This document shows positions 18,248 to 28,248 of a stretch of DNA of 64,000 nt, piece after piece. Positions within the stretch are counted from its first letter, which is position 1. The number at the start of each line of letters is the position of its first letter. Source of the stretch: Lysinibacillus cavernae (GTDB taxonomy: Bacteria > Bacillota > Bacilli > Bacillales_A > Planococcaceae); NCBI RefSeq assembly GCF_009724685.1, contig NZ_WMEF01000012.1, forward strand, positions 1 to 64,000, read 5' to 3'. Made by a program: the position numbers and the translations under genes. Below the pieces are notes generated by a model, which had not been told where the DNA came from, ran no database searches, and saw only the letters and a list, made by a program, of their open reading frames with translations.

Positions 18248-19864
18248 CTATTGAATATCAACTGCATCTAGACGGTCAGAGCCTGTAGGATGCGCAATAT
18301 AATTCGTTACTTTCTTATTTGCAGCTAAAATTGGTGTAGAGTGAGCAAGTGGAACCCATGGAGCATCCTCAGAGATAATTACTTGAGCTTGCTTATAAAG
18401 TTCATTACGCTTGTCCTCATCGATTTCTGTTTGAGCAGCTACAAAAAGCTTGTGTAATTCTGGATTGTCATAGAATGTATAGTTGTTAGATCCAATATTA
18501 TCGCCATCTAATAACGTATATAGGAAGTTATCCGCATCTCCATTATCGCCTGTCCAGCCAAGTAGGAATGCATCGGCTTCACCATTTTGTGCTTTTTCTA
18601 AATACGTAGCCCATTCAAATGACACAATTTTAGATTTAATGCCTACGTCTTCTAAGTTCTTTTGAATCGCTTCTGCTACTTTTTGTCCATCTGGCATATA
18701 TGGACGTGGTACTGGCATTGCCCATAACTCAATTTCCTTACCATCATAGCCTGCTTCAGCAAGTAGTGCTTTCGCTTTTTCAGGATCATACGTATAACCT
18801 GTAACCTCATCGTTATAACCAGAAATTACTGGTGGCATTGGATTTTTAGCTGGCTCTGCTAGCCCTTCATAAAATGCATCTACTAATGCTTGTTTATCAA
18901 TTGCATAGTTTACTGCTTGGCGAACTTTTACATTATCGAATGGAGGACGTGTCACTGTTAAACCTAGATATCCAACGTTCATAGATGGACGTTCGATTAA
19001 CTGTAAATTAGCATCCCCTTCAATTGTTCCTTTATCAGATGGACTTAAGCCATCAGCCACATCAATATTACCTGCCGTTAAATCATTTAAACGTGCAGAG
19101 TTATCTGGAATAGAACGATAAATAACTTTATCTAATTTTGGATAACCATCAATGTAATAATCAGGGTTTTTCTCAATTGTTACAGAATCATTACGTACCC
19201 AGCTGACAAATTTGAATGGACCTGTCCCTACAGGATTAGCTGATAACCCTTCTTCATCTGCTTCAAAGGCTGTTGGAGAAGCTATAGCAAATGGAGACAT
19301 CGCTAAATTTTTCAGGAAAGGTGCTTGTGGTTGGCTTAACTTAAAGACAACTGTATAGTCTCCCTCAGCAGTAACTGATTCTATTACTTGCTTGTCTCCA
19401 ACAATAAATTGTGAACTAAAATAAGGATATTTATCAGTACTTGATTTCCAACGTTCAATATTTTTGGCAACTGCTTCAGCATTGAAATCTGTGCCGTCAT
19501 GGAACTTTACACCTTCTTGTAGCTGGAATGTATAAGTTAGGCCATCCTCTGATGCCTCCCATGATTTTGCTAAACCTGGTTGAATCGTTACATCTTGTTC
19601 ACCAAAGTTTACTAATGTTTCATAAATATTAGCTGTCACCGTAAAGGATTCACCATCTGTGACAACAGCTGGGTCTAGTGCTACAGAATCTCCACCACGA
19701 CCATAAACTAAAATTTTTGGTTCACCACTGCCAGCTGTATCGCCACCAGTCGAAGTATCTTTACTACCCGTATCCTTAGTATCTGAGCCGCCACAAGCTG
19801 CTAAGATTGTCGAGAGAATAAGGAGCAGCATTACACCCAAAGTCCAAAGCTTCTTTTTCTTCAT
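18248..19864 (-). CDS. Peptide-binding lipoprotein of the ABC importer (SBP family 5)
   Basis: A 538-residue extracellular lipoprotein. Signal peptide with lipobox LAAC (C24 would be lipidated), then a Gly/Ser/Thr/Asp-rich linker and a family-5 solute-binding domain: TFQLQEGVKFHDGTDFNAEAV, VGTGPFKFVSW and the C-terminal DAPWVPLAHS region (each shown in part). The closest families bind dipeptides, oligopeptides or glutathione; sequence alone does not decide which. It is third in the dpp-type operon and followed by a hairpin that may favour its higher expression. Confidence 0.9.
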   Translation of the reverse strand: MKKKKLWTLGVMLLLILSTILAACGGSDTKDTGSKDTSTGGDTAGSGEPKILVYGRGGDSVALDPAVVTDGESFTVTANIYETLVNFGEQDVTIQPGLAKSWEASEDGLTYTFQLQEGVKFHDGTDFNAEAVAKNIERWKSSTDKYPYFSSQFIVGDKQVIESVTAEGDYTVVFKLSQPQAPFLKNLAMSPFAIASPTAFEADEEGLSANPVGTGPFKFVSWVRNDSVTIEKNPDYYIDGYPKLDKVIYRSIPDNSARLNDLTAGNIDVADGLSPSDKGTIEGDANLQLIERPSMNVGYLGLTVTRPPFDNVKVRQAVNYAIDKQALVDAFYEGLAEPAKNPMPPVISGYNDEVTGYTYDPEKAKALLAEAGYDGKEIELWAMPVPRPYMPDGQKVAEAIQKNLEDVGIKSKIVSFEWATYLEKAQNGEADAFLLGWTGDNGDADNFLYTLLDGDNIGSNNYTFYDNPELHKLFVAAQTEIDEDKRNELYKQAQVIISEDAPWVPLAHSTPILAANKKVTNYIAHPTGSDRLDAVDIQ

Positions 19865-19894
19865 TGAATTTCCCCCTAAGAGTTTTTATATCAT

Positions 19895-20875
19895 TTAATG
19901 TTGGAGCGCCTCATAAAGATGGCAAGCAACATAATGACCTGGTTTCACTTCTTGCATTTTAGGTACTACTTGCGAGCATTGTTCCTTTTTATAAGGACAT
20001 CTCGTATGGAAAGTACAACCGCTTGGCGGGTTTGATGCACTCGGAATATCTCCCGAAATAATAATCTGTTCCCGTTCAAACATCGGATCAGGAACAGGAA
20101 CCGAAGATAAAAGTGCCTGTGTATATGGATGAAGCGGTTCGGCATATAAGTCCTCACTCGCTGTCAACTCGACTAATTTACCTAGGTACATTACGCCAAC
20201 ACGATTGCTGATATGGCGAACTACCCCTAAATCATGGGAAATAAAAATATACGTTAGCTTTAAATCTTTTTGCAGCTTTTGCAATAAATTTAATACTTGT
20301 GCCTGAATGGACACATCGAGCGCAGATACTGGTTCGTCCGCAATGATTAAGCGAGGATTGGTCATCAAGGCTCTAGCAATACCGATACGTTGCCTTTGAC
20401 CTCCACTAAACTGGTGCGGATAACGCTTGATATGATATTCATTCAATCCAACAATCTCAAGTAGCTCCAACACCTTTTGCTTTCTCTCTTTCGCATTACC
20501 TATGCCATGTACAATAAGAGGCTCCTCTAATATTTTACCGATGTTATGTCGTGGATTTAGCGAGGCATAGGGATCTTGGAAAATCATTTGAATATCTCTA
20601 CGCGCCTTCCTCATTTCGTTGTTAGATAATTCTGAAATCACTTTGCCCGAGAATTCTATTTTACCTTCAGTTGGCTCCAATAAACGCATTAATAAGCGAC
20701 CTGTGGTAGATTTGCCACAGCCTGACTCTCCAACAATTCCCAATGTTTCTCCCTCAAATACTTCAAATGAAACATCATCGACTGCCTTTACATCCCCCGC
20801 ATGTGTATTAAGGACACCCTTTCGAATCGGAAAATATTTTTTTAAACCATCAACCTTTAATAACGCTTTCGACAC
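19895..20875 (-). CDS. dppF: Peptide ABC transporter ATPase, DppF/OppF type
   Basis: A 326-residue nucleotide-binding subunit. Walker [10 protein letters not shown] (about 53-61), Q-loop [15 protein letters not shown] signature [15 protein letters not shown] and Walker [13 protein letters not shown] are all present, plus the oligopeptide-type C-terminal region [11 protein letters not shown] with cysteines that may hold an Fe-S or metal site. Its start lies inside the end of dppD (26-bp overlap). It powers uptake together with DppD. Confidence 0.93.
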   Translation of the reverse strand: MSKALLKVDGLKKYFPIRKGVLNTHAGDVKAVDDVSFEVFEGETLGIVGESGCGKSTTGRLLMRLLEPTEGKIEFSGKVISELSNNEMRKARRDIQMIFQDPYASLNPRHNIGKILEEPLIVHGIGNAKERKQKVLELLEIVGLNEYHIKRYPHQFSGGQRQRIGIARALMTNPRLIIADEPVSALDVSIQAQVLNLLQKLQKDLKLTYIFISHDLGVVRHISNRVGVMYLGKLVELTASEDLYAEPLHPYTQALLSSVPVPDPMFEREQIIISGDIPSASNPPSGCTFHTRCPYKKEQCSQVVPKMQEVKPGHYVACHLYEALQH

Positions 20876-21863
20876 GTTGCTCCACCCCCTGCTTCTCTAG
20901 TAAAAAACATCTCGATTTATGGTGTTCTGCTGCTTCAAATAAAGGTGGTGTTTCCTGTAAACAACGTTCCATCGCATATTCACAGCGTGCCGCAAAACGA
21001 CAACCGACCTGAATACTTCCTGGTTTTGGTACACTGCCAGGAATGGAATATAGATTATCCTTTTTATAACGCATATCAGGCACTGATTGAATGAGTCCCT
21101 GTGTATAAGGATGTTTAGGATTTGTGAAAATTTCTTTAATGGGTGCCTCTTCCACAATTTGCCCTGCATACATGACAATCACTCGCTCACAAGTCTCCGC
21201 TACAACACCCAAATCATGTGTAATTAGTAACACTGCTGTATTCAACCGTTTATTTAAATCTTTCATAAGTTGTAAAATTTGGGCTTGAATCGTAACATCC
21301 AATGCAGTTGTAGGCTCATCTGCAATTAATACTTGCGGGTCACAGACAAGTGCCATGGCAATCATGACCCGTTGGCGCATACCACCTGATAGCTGATGTG
21401 GATAATCTTTTAGTAATTCCTCAGCACGTGGTAAACCTACAAGTTTCATAATTTCAACCGCTCTAGCATACGCTTCCTTTTTCGACCATTTTGGATTATG
21501 AATTAATATGGCTTCTTTTAGCTGGTCACCAATCGTAAACAAAGGGTTGAGAGAAGTCATTGGTTCCTGGAATATCATCGCTATGTCTTTTCCACGTATT
21601 TTTTGCATTTGTTTATCCGTACATTGCGCAAGATTTTTGCCATCTAGCAAAATTTCGCCACCTGTTATTTTCCCTGGCGGTGATGGGATTAAGCCCATGA
21701 TGGACAGCGACGTAACACTTTTACCACTACCTGACTCTCCTACAATCCCTAAAATTTCCCCTTCATGGACAGAAAAATCGATATCATCTACAGCAGGAAT
21801 TTGTCCATTATCTGTGAAAAAGGTTGTCTTTAAACCTTTTATTTCTAGTAGCTTCTTCCTCAT
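20850..21863 (-). CDS. dppD: Peptide ABC transporter ATPase, DppD/OppD type
   Basis: A 337-residue ATPase, first gene of the importer operon. Walker [10 protein letters not shown] (about 40-48), Q-loop [12 protein letters not shown], signature [15 protein letters not shown] and Walker [13 protein letters not shown]. The C-terminal [14 protein letters not shown] segment is the oligopeptide-permease cysteine cluster. The 296-bp region upstream is AT-rich with several TATAAT-like strings on the minus strand but no clear operator. Confidence 0.93.
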   Translation of the reverse strand: MRKKLLEIKGLKTTFFTDNGQIPAVDDIDFSVHEGEILGIVGESGSGKSVTSLSIMGLIPSPPGKITGGEILLDGKNLAQCTDKQMQKIRGKDIAMIFQEPMTSLNPLFTIGDQLKEAILIHNPKWSKKEAYARAVEIMKLVGLPRAEELLKDYPHQLSGGMRQRVMIAMALVCDPQVLIADEPTTALDVTIQAQILQLMKDLNKRLNTAVLLITHDLGVVAETCERVIVMYAGQIVEEAPIKEIFTNPKHPYTQGLIQSVPDMRYKKDNLYSIPGSVPKPGSIQVGCRFAARCEYAMERCLQETPPLFEAAEHHKSRCFLLEKQGVEQRVESVIKG

Positions 21864-22078
21864 GTGTAACGCCCCACTCTACCTATATTTTACTTAATTG
21901 TATAATAATATTAATAGAATAATATAACTTTTTATAAAATTCTCTATTGTCAGATAATTCTAACCAATAATTGCAACTCTTTCAATCATTAATATTCTGC
22001 AAATTACACAGAATTTCTACATCAATCGTCTTCTGTAATAATTAAATCTTATTAAGAGATAGTTTTTAAAATTTATCA

Positions 22079-22122
22079 CAAAAAAATAGCCTTTCATTTA
22101 ATTATAAATGAAAGGCTTTTTT
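22079..22122. terminator. Bidirectional terminator downstream of ygaD
   Basis: A 13-bp stem (22088-22100 with 22105-22117, AGCCTTTCATTTA arm) has an A run on one side and a T run on the other. It ends ygaD on the minus strand. Confidence 0.85.
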
Positions 22123-22159
22123 GAAAAAAATTCATAAATCGTATAATTTACGGTAATTT

Positions 22160-23905
22160 TTAATCTAAATGTTGCACTTGGAACAAATTATAATACGTTC
22201 CTTGTCTGTCCATTAACTGCTCATGTGTTCCGCTTTCGATTAATTGTCCGTGATCTATGACAAAAATCTTGTCAGCATGAGTAATCGTAGAAAGACGGTG
22301 AGCAATAATAATAGTCGTCCGTTCATGAGCAAGTTTATCTAATGAATCTTGAATCAATGCTTCACTTTCTAAATCTAACGCAGAAGTAGCTTCATCAAGG
22401 ATTAAAATAGGAGGATTTTTTAAAAACACACGCGCAATGGCAACTCGCTGTTTTTGTCCACCAGATAGCTTTACTCCTCGTTCTCCTACCTTAGTGTCAT
22501 AGCCATTAGGCAGACTCATAATAAAGTCATGTGCATTTGCAGCTTTAGCAGCTACGATGACTTGTTCATCTGTTGCATCCGGTCTTCCCATTAAAATATT
22601 CTCTTTTACAGAATCACTAAAAAGGATATTATCCTGTAGGACAATGCCAATTTGTGAACGTAACGAATGGATTGTAACGTCTCTTACATCATATCCATCA
22701 ATCGTCACTTTCCCACTTGTTGTATCGTAGAAACGGGGAATCAAACTAATAATCGTGGATTTACCACCACCACTCATTCCCACAAAGGCAACAGTCTCTC
22801 CTGGATTAATCGTAAAATCAATATTATTTAAAATAGATGAACCATCATTTTCATACTTAAAGGATACGTTGTGCAAGCGAACTTCTCCACTTGCACGTGG
22901 TAGTTCACGAGCATAGTCCTTGTCATTCACTTCATAAGGCTCATCTATTAATTCAAACATTCGATCCATTGAGGCGATAGATTGCGTCAAAGTAGTTGAA
23001 GAACTTACAAGCCGGCGAAGTGGACCATATAATCGTTCAATATAAGCAATAAAAGCAACCATCGTTCCAACTGAAAGTGAACCATTTATTACTTGGTAGC
23101 CAGCATAGGCTATGACTAACAATGGAGCAACATCCGTAATTGTATTAACGACAGCAAATGATTTAGCATTCCACTTTGTTTGGTCGAGTGCCTTCTCTAA
23201 AAACTCCCCATTTGCTGTATCAAATAACTTTTGTTCATGCTTTTCTAACGTGAAGCTTTTAATAATACTCATGCCAGCTACACGTTCATGCAAATAGCTC
23301 TGTACGCCTGCAAGTGCTTGAGAACGTTTACGTGTTAAATCACGTAGCTTGCCAAAAAAGTATTTCACACTTAATGCATAAAATGGGAATGCGACTAACG
23401 CTACTAAAGTCAGCTTCACATCCATCGTTAGCATAATGATAATTGCAATAACAATTGTCGCAAGATCCAGCCACACATTCATTAAACCCGTCATAACAAA
23501 GTTCTTCGTTTGCTCAACATCATTAATGACCCTTGAAATTACATCGCCAGCACGTGTATTGGCATAGTATCTTAAGCTTAATCGCTGTAAATGCGCGTAA
23601 ATCTCTTTTCGAATATCGAATAGCACCTTATTACTAACGTGTTGTGCAAAATATTGTCGATAGTACTCAATAGGCGGGCGGATAATAAAGAACACAATAA
23701 TAGTTCCACCTAGCCAATAAAACAGCTCTTTGGTTTTTTCTACATCTGTTAATTCATCAGCTGCAATAATATCATCTAACACAATTTTAATGAGCAAAGG
23801 AATAAATAGTGGAATAGCAAATTTCACTATACCAATGATAATCGTAAAAATAATTTCCCATGTATATGGTTTTACAAAGCGCATATACCGCTTCATGCTT
23901 CCCAT
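22160..23905 (-). CDS. ygaD: YgaD-like ABC exporter (transmembrane plus ATPase)
   Basis: A 581-residue half-transporter with six membrane helices (residues 1-300) fused to an ATPase: Walker [10 protein letters not shown] (about 373-381), signature [15 protein letters not shown] (about 478), Walker [13 protein letters not shown] and the H-loop IAHRLST. This is the MsbA/BmrA-type multidrug or lipid exporter fold; it works as a dimer. N-terminus [14 protein letters not shown] matches B. subtilis YgaD, and position near ygaC and ygaE is conserved. Substrate unknown. Confidence 0.9.
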   Translation of the reverse strand: MGSMKRYMRFVKPYTWEIIFTIIIGIVKFAIPLFIPLLIKIVLDDIIAADELTDVEKTKELFYWLGGTIIVFFIIRPPIEYYRQYFAQHVSNKVLFDIRKEIYAHLQRLSLRYYANTRAGDVISRVINDVEQTKNFVMTGLMNVWLDLATIVIAIIIMLTMDVKLTLVALVAFPFYALSVKYFFGKLRDLTRKRSQALAGVQSYLHERVAGMSIIKSFTLEKHEQKLFDTANGEFLEKALDQTKWNAKSFAVVNTITDVAPLLVIAYAGYQVINGSLSVGTMVAFIAYIERLYGPLRRLVSSSTTLTQSIASMDRMFELIDEPYEVNDKDYARELPRASGEVRLHNVSFKYENDGSSILNNIDFTINPGETVAFVGMSGGGKSTIISLIPRFYDTTSGKVTIDGYDVRDVTIHSLRSQIGIVLQDNILFSDSVKENILMGRPDATDEQVIVAAKAANAHDFIMSLPNGYDTKVGERGVKLSGGQKQRVAIARVFLKNPPILILDEATSALDLESEALIQDSLDKLAHERTTIIIAHRLSTITHADKIFVIDHGQLIESGTHEQLMDRQGTYYNLFQVQHLD

Positions 23906-24018
23906 TTTTCCATCACATCCTTACAAAAAGAAACAAACATTCGATGATGAATGTCCTAAGTATTATAGCAATATTTTGCTTAAAATACAGTTAAGTTGAC
24001 TTTACAGCGAACTATTTT

Positions 24019-24180
24019 GCCTCCACCTTCAAAATCCGTGTCATCCGCAGGAGACTTTGGGCAACATAATGTTGGTCACACCGTCATTCCCACAGGCCGT
24101 GGCGCTTTTTGATGGTATTCCCCTATGAGTTTGACTATCCGTTGATAACAAGCAGTCATCTTCCCTATAGAGGAGGAGGC
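24019..24180. repeat. Degenerate palindromic intergenic repeat
   Basis: A GC-richer island in AT-rich spacer, bounded by GCCTCC (24019-24024) and GGAGGC (24175-24180), with internal hairpins such as CAACAT/ATGTTG and the strings CCGCAGGAGAC and CCACAGGCCGTGGCGC. These resemble the hairpin-rich intergenic repeats scattered through many Bacillaceae genomes, but decayed. No reading frame of note. This fills most of the gap between ygaD and ygaC. Confidence 0.4.
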
Positions 24181-24207
24181 TTCTGTACCTAAACAAAATG
24201 AAACAAG

Positions 24208-24239
24208 AAAAAAACACCTATTAGTTAAACTAATAGGTG
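24208..24239 (-). terminator. Terminator of ygaC
   Basis: An 11-bp perfect stem (CACCTATTAGT, 24215-24225 with 24229-24239) with a 3-nt loop, followed on the minus strand by seven Ts. Confidence 0.9.
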
Positions 24240-24242
24240 CCT

Positions 24243-24791
24243 TTAACAATCATCTGACTGCATATCAAGCTGGAATTTGTAACGATTTGTCCAGACATTG
24301 ATGAAATCGGGTGCAAATGGTCCTTTTTTTTGTTGAATCCAGCTTATTAATTTATCGACATTGCGCTTTAAAATTTTATCTATGACATCAGGATAAGACA
24401 TTTCCTTACGATGCAGCTCATATTCATCCTCATCTAAGAGGGTATAAGACATGTCAGGAAAAACTTTAATGTCTAAATCATAGTCGATATATTTAATGGC
24501 ATTATTATCGAAAACAAATGGTGAGCTTAGATTGCAATAATAATACACACCGTCTTCACGTAGCATACAGATGATGTTAAACCAGTGTTCCGCATGGAAG
24601 TAGCATATAGAAGGCTCTCTCGTTAGCCACGTACGCCCATCAGATTCTGTCACAAGTGTCCGTTCATTCGCACCGATTACGATATTCTTCGTTCCTTTTA
24701 AAACCATCGTTTCTTGCCAAACACGGTGGATACGGCCATTGTGCTTATAACTATGTATTTGTATCGTTTCTCCTTCTACCGGTAATGCCAT
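24243..24791 (-). CDS. ygaC: YgaC/Ntdp-type nucleoside tri/diphosphatase (DUF402)
   Basis: A 182-residue DUF402/UPF0374 protein. The family member SA1684 (Ntdp) of Staphylococcus aureus hydrolyses nucleoside tri- and diphosphates with a divalent metal. Conserved blocks: [46 protein letters not shown] and [10 protein letters not shown], whose acidic residues would bind metal. The ATG at 24791 is preferred over a GTG four codons upstream because AAAGGTG lies 9 nt before it. Neighbourhood (ygaD, sspE) equals B. subtilis. Confidence 0.9.
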   Translation of the reverse strand: MALPVEGETIQIHSYKHNGRIHRVWQETMVLKGTKNIVIGANERTLVTESDGRTWLTREPSICYFHAEHWFNIICMLREDGVYYYCNLSSPFVFDNNAIKYIDYDLDIKVFPDMSYTLLDEDEYELHRKEMSYPDVIDKILKRNVDKLISWIQQKKGPFAPDFINVWTNRYKFQLDMQSDDC

Positions 24792-25046
24792 TTTGAAGCC
24801 CACCTTTTCGTCTATGCTACCTAAATCTAGCAGTCTCTAGTATATTATAGCAATGTGAACACGAAAGGTGTAGTTAGAAAACCACAAATTTCACTACGCT
24901 ATTTTGAATTAGTATAAAATTTAGTCAATTGTAAGCGAATTTTATTATACTATCAGCTTTTCTGGGATTTATTAGTTAATTCCACAAGTATTCTACTTTT
25001 AGAGGAGTTCCTTTACAGCTATTTTTTACTTTCCAGAATAATTAGA

Positions 25047-25090
25047 AAGGGGCTGTCTTTTTCATCTTTTCGGATTTCAGACAGCCCCTT
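25047..25090 (-). terminator. Long-stem hairpin downstream of sspE
   Basis: A 12-bp perfect stem (AAGGGGCTGTCT, 25047-25058 with 25079-25090). The minus-strand flank is only moderately T-rich, so it may be a terminator or an mRNA-stabilising end. The rest of the 24792-25122 gap holds nothing I can name. Confidence 0.6.
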
Positions 25091-25122
25091 AGAGGTAAAT
25101 GCAATTATGCAGTTACAAAGTG

Positions 25123-25299
25123 TTATTCACCTAGATCTTGGTTAGTTTTGGAGAAACGACCTGAAGCTGGAGCTTTTTTTTGCTCTGCTTTAGCATTTTG
25201 CTTTTGCACTTCATTTACGTCCGTTTCATAACCAAACTCTTCACTTTGACGTTGCATATTTTTATTCGGTTGGAAATTCTGGTTGTTTTGTTTTTTCAT
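25123..25299 (-). CDS. sspE: Gamma-type small acid-soluble spore protein
   Basis: A 58-residue, Gln/Asn/Lys-rich protein with the gamma-SASP repeat core once: EEFGYETDVNEVQKQNAKAE, followed by a KKAPASGRFSK tail. Gamma-SASPs are made in the forespore, do not bind DNA, and are degraded by GPR on germination as an amino-acid store. B. subtilis SspE carries two core repeats (84 residues), so this is a short, single-repeat form. GGAGGTG lies 8 nt before the ATG, and a sigma-G-like promoter precedes it. Position between ygaC and mutY agrees with B. subtilis. Confidence 0.88.
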   Translation of the reverse strand: MKKQNNQNFQPNKNMQRQSEEFGYETDVNEVQKQNAKAEQKKAPASGRFSKTNQDLGE

Positions 25300-25322
25300 C
25301 CTTCATTCACCTCCACGCTAGT

Positions 25323-25352
25323 TATTGTGTACGGAGGTGAAGATTTTTATGC
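25323..25352 (-). promoter_or_regulatory. Sigma-G-like forespore promoter of sspE
   Basis: On the minus strand GCATA (25348-25352), exactly 18 bp, then CACAATA (25323-25329), compared with sigma-G consensus GNATR-N18-CATNNTA; one defined mismatch. Spacing to the sspE start is 23 bp. Confidence 0.5.
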
Positions 25353-25369
25353 TCATAAATTTATTATTT

Positions 25370-26428
25370 TTAGTAGGATTTATTTTCCTGCGATTTGCTT
25401 TTTATTTCTTCCCAAATTTTTAACATCGGAACAGGCATTGGCAAAAGTTCTATTTGCTCTCGGGTTAGCCAATCGCCCATGGAAGCAGACTCACATTTCA
25501 TATAATAGCTATTTATGTGCCATGTTAAATGTGAAAAAACATGCTTAAATGTAAGCAACTCCTGCTTAGCTTGTACATGTATTGTATATTCTTTTGTAAA
25601 GTTTTCTACTGACGTATCGTTAGGATCAATCATGGGAAATTGCCATAGATTAGCTAGTAGGCCTTCTTCAGGACGTTGCTGCATTAAAAATCTTCCATTT
25701 TCATCTTCAAATATAACAACATCATACGTCAGATGCTTCATTTTTAATTTTTTTGATTTGACAGGTAGTTTTTCTGGTTCGCCTTCATTAAACGCTGTGC
25801 AATATTCTCTCACAGGACATAATAAACATTTTGGAGAGGTAGGTGTACAAATTAGTGCCCCAAGTTCCATTAAACCTTGATTAAAAGAGGATGGATTGTC
25901 AGGATCAATTAGCTCCTCAACTGCCACCTCAAAAACCTTCTTCGTTTTTGGTAAGGCTATGTCATCATGTATATCAAGCACTCTACTTAAAACTCGCATA
26001 ACATTACCGTCAACTGCATGTTCGGGCTTGTTATAGGCAATACTTAAAATAGCTCCTGCAGTATAAGGGCCAACACCTTTTAATTTGGATATTTCATGGC
26101 GATTGTCAGGTACTACGCCTCCGTAATTATCTAAAACCTCACGAGCACCTGCTTGTAAATTGCGAGCACGGGAATAATAGCCAAGACCTTCCCAATGCTT
26201 CAGTAAATATTCTTGTGGTGCTTCCGCAAGCAAATCTAATGTTGGGAAACTTTCCATAAAACGATTGTAATAAGGAATAACTGTGTCAACACGTGTCTGC
26301 TGTAGCATCACTTCCGATACCCAAATTTTATAAGGGTCTGTTGTGTGTCTCCACGGTAAATCGCGTTTCTCAGCGTTAAACCAGTCGACTAAAGATTGTC
26401 GAAATTCTGTTACATATGGGTAATTCAC
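25370..26428 (-). CDS. mutY: A/G-specific adenine DNA glycosylase MutY
   Basis: A 352-residue base-excision-repair enzyme that removes A mispaired with 8-oxoG. Catalytic E39 (WVSEVMLQQT) and D140 (AVDGNV) are in place, with the helix-hairpin-helix LKGVGPYTAGAI (116-127) and the 4Fe-4S cysteines in ICTPTSPKCLLCPVREYC. The C-terminal NUDIX-like 8-oxoG-reading domain is present. Start is GTG with GGAGG 6 nt upstream; no ATG fits better. B. subtilis yfhQ is at the same position. Confidence 0.96.
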   Translation of the reverse strand: MNYPYVTEFRQSLVDWFNAEKRDLPWRHTTDPYKIWVSEVMLQQTRVDTVIPYYNRFMESFPTLDLLAEAPQEYLLKHWEGLGYYSRARNLQAGAREVLDNYGGVVPDNRHEISKLKGVGPYTAGAILSIAYNKPEHAVDGNVMRVLSRVLDIHDDIALPKTKKVFEVAVEELIDPDNPSSFNQGLMELGALICTPTSPKCLLCPVREYCTAFNEGEPEKLPVKSKKLKMKHLTYDVVIFEDENGRFLMQQRPEEGLLANLWQFPMIDPNDTSVENFTKEYTIHVQAKQELLTFKHVFSHLTWHINSYYMKCESASMGDWLTREQIELLPMPVPMLKIWEEIKSKSQENKSY

Positions 26429-26626
26429 AGTGACCTCCGATGTTTTTACGATTTAATTTATGATTAAAAGGGTATACAATTAAGAAAAGAACATTCGTAT
26501 AATCGACAAAAATCGTCTTTCTTGCATGACCGAATGTCAAAAAAACTTAATACACCTTTTATATTATTGAAATAAAGATGTATGCACATTGTACTCGATT
26601 TTAATGCATACTAGGAGTGGATATTT

Positions 26627-27613
26627 TTGGATTCAGGTACACATTTCGTTATGGGTATAGCCCTTGGCGGTCTTGCATTAGCCGACCCTGTAGTAGCTAG
26701 TCATTCAATGACTTTTACTGCAGTAATGGCAGGTACAATTATTGGCTCACAAGCTCCTGATGTCGACACTGTGTTAAAACTACGTAATAACGCAATCTAT
26801 ATTCGACATCATCGTGGAATTACCCATTCACTACCTGCTGTGGCGATTTGGCCCATTTTAATTACAGTTGTTTTATCGCTTATTTTGCAAGACGTAAATG
26901 TGTTTCATTTATGGCTTTGGACATTTTTAGCTGTTGGGCTTCACGTCTTTGTTGATATTTTTAACGCATATGGTACACAAGCAATACGGCCATTTTCTAG
27001 AAAGTGGGTTGCATTAGGTGTTATCAACACATTTGATCCAATTATCTTTTCCTTCCACTGTCTCGGCATTGTGTTATGGGCATTTGGCACAAATCCAGTT
27101 TGGACGTTTAGTATCATGTATTTCGTTATTGTGATTTACTATATTTTACGATTCGCTGTTCAAAAAGCAGTAAAAAAAGCTGTTCACAATACGATACAAG
27201 ATGAGGAATGTGTTATTGTCGCACCAACAATGCGCTTCTTCCATTGGCGAATAGCAGCCAAGTCCAAAACACATTATTATGTCGGGCGAGCATATGGAAG
27301 GACTGTTAATATTTACGATAAATTTGAAATTAAGCCTTTACCAAAAACGTCGCTAATCAATGCGGCAATGAAAGATCCTAATTTAGATGCATTTGTATCC
27401 TTTTCTCCAATGTACCGATGGGAAATTTCTGAACTCGAAAACGGCTTAACAGAAGTAAGATTAATCGATCTTCGTTATCGTAGTGACAATCGCTATCCTT
27501 TCGTAGCAGTTGCACATTTAAACGATGACAATGAAATTATTACATCTTACACGGGCTGGATTTTTACAGAAGATAAACTCCAGAAAAAATTACAAATAGG
27601 TGCAAGTAACTAA
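26627..27613 (+). CDS. yfhP: YfhP-like membrane-bound metal-dependent hydrolase family protein
   Basis: A 328-residue protein of the DUF457/YdjM family. Conserved metal-ligand-like residues: DSGTHF (H6), PDVDTV and RHHRGITHSL near residues 46-65, and HVFVDIFNAYGTQ near 108. Four membrane spans occupy residues 70-185; a soluble C-terminal half follows. In B. subtilis YfhP regulates yfhQ/fabL-region genes, but activity is unproven here. The start is TTG with AGGAGTGG 6 nt upstream. It diverges from mutY. Confidence 0.85.
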   Translation: MDSGTHFVMGIALGGLALADPVVASHSMTFTAVMAGTIIGSQAPDVDTVLKLRNNAIYIRHHRGITHSLPAVAIWPILITVVLSLILQDVNVFHLWLWTFLAVGLHVFVDIFNAYGTQAIRPFSRKWVALGVINTFDPIIFSFHCLGIVLWAFGTNPVWTFSIMYFVIVIYYILRFAVQKAVKKAVHNTIQDEECVIVAPTMRFFHWRIAAKSKTHYYVGRAYGRTVNIYDKFEIKPLPKTSLINAAMKDPNLDAFVSFSPMYRWEISELENGLTEVRLIDLRYRSDNRYPFVAVAHLNDDNEIITSYTGWIFTEDKLQKKLQIGASN

Positions 27614-27618
27614 GCAGT

Positions 27619-27646
27619 AAACCCTGACCAGTATTGGTCAGGGTTT
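27619..27646. terminator. Bidirectional terminator between yfhP and yfhJ
   Basis: A 12-bp stem (AAACCCTGACCA, 27619-27630 with 27635-27646) with a 4-nt loop serves both convergent genes. Confidence 0.8.
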
Positions 27647-27648
27647 CG

Positions 27649-27918
27649 TTATTGTAACATATCATCACTAGCATCTAGTAAATGCACATATTTCGGATTG
27701 CGTCCTGCAAACGCGTGTAGTTTATCACCATAGCTTGTAATTAATTGACGTACAAGATTTTCTGTGTAGTCTGCGCCTCGATAGTCATACCCCGCTTTTG
27801 CGGCTGTTGATTCAAAATCACTCCATAATAGTTCAACCCAGACGCGTGCACGTCCAGCTGACATTTGTGGGTTTTTTGCAAGCAATTCTGCTGTCAAATT
27901 CTCAATTTTTTCTTCCAT
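27649..27918 (-). CDS. yfhJ: YfhJ-like WVELL-domain protein
   Basis: An 89-residue soluble protein containing the WVELLWSDFESTAAKAGYDY block that gives the family its name. Function unknown. It follows yfhH with no gap (adjacent stop and start) and so is probably co-translated; B. subtilis has yfhJ in the same yfh region. RBS is within the end of yfhH. Confidence 0.82.
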   Translation of the reverse strand: MEEKIENLTAELLAKNPQMSAGRARVWVELLWSDFESTAAKAGYDYRGADYTENLVRQLITSYGDKLHAFAGRNPKYVHLLDASDDMLQ

Positions 27919-28248
27919 TTACTTGCCCACCTTTACAGGTGACAGCATAGAAACTGGTAATGCCTCTTGGTACTTATCCCCACCTAAACGGTGTCCCCAA
28001 GCAAAGCGTCCCTTCAAATAATCTACTTGGAAAAATTCATTATCCGAACCATCAATACGATACATTTCTCCTGGAACGATCGTATCCAGATCAACTAAAT
28101 AGGCAGCTGCCATTAAAGCTTTACGCTCAAAAACGGCAAACTCATTGATGATTCCTAGCTGCTCTGCCTTACGCGCTTTCTCTTTTAACATAGCAATTTC
28201 CTGACGTAGTTCATGCTCAGACATTGCAGCATAATTTTTTTCGTTCAT
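27919..28248 (-). CDS. yfhH: YfhH family protein (DUF1811)
   Basis: A 109-residue protein: N-terminal charged helix (YAAMSEHELRQEIAMLKEKA) and a small C-terminal beta domain with YRIDGSDNEFFQVDYLKGRFAWG, as in DUF1811/YfhH. Function unknown. Its ATG overlaps the recX stop (ATGA), indicating a recX-yfhH-yfhJ operon like B. subtilis yfhG-yfhH-yfhJ. Confidence 0.85.
   Translation of the reverse strand: MNEKNYAAMSEHELRQEIAMLKEKARKAEQLGIINEFAVFERKALMAAAYLVDLDTIVPGEMYRIDGSDNEFFQVDYLKGRFAWGHRLGGDKYQEALPVSMLSPVKVGK

Noticed and set aside
25180..25548. 122-codon plus-strand frame
   Set aside because: It runs antisense across sspE and the end of mutY, both clear genes with ribosome sites; the frame has none.
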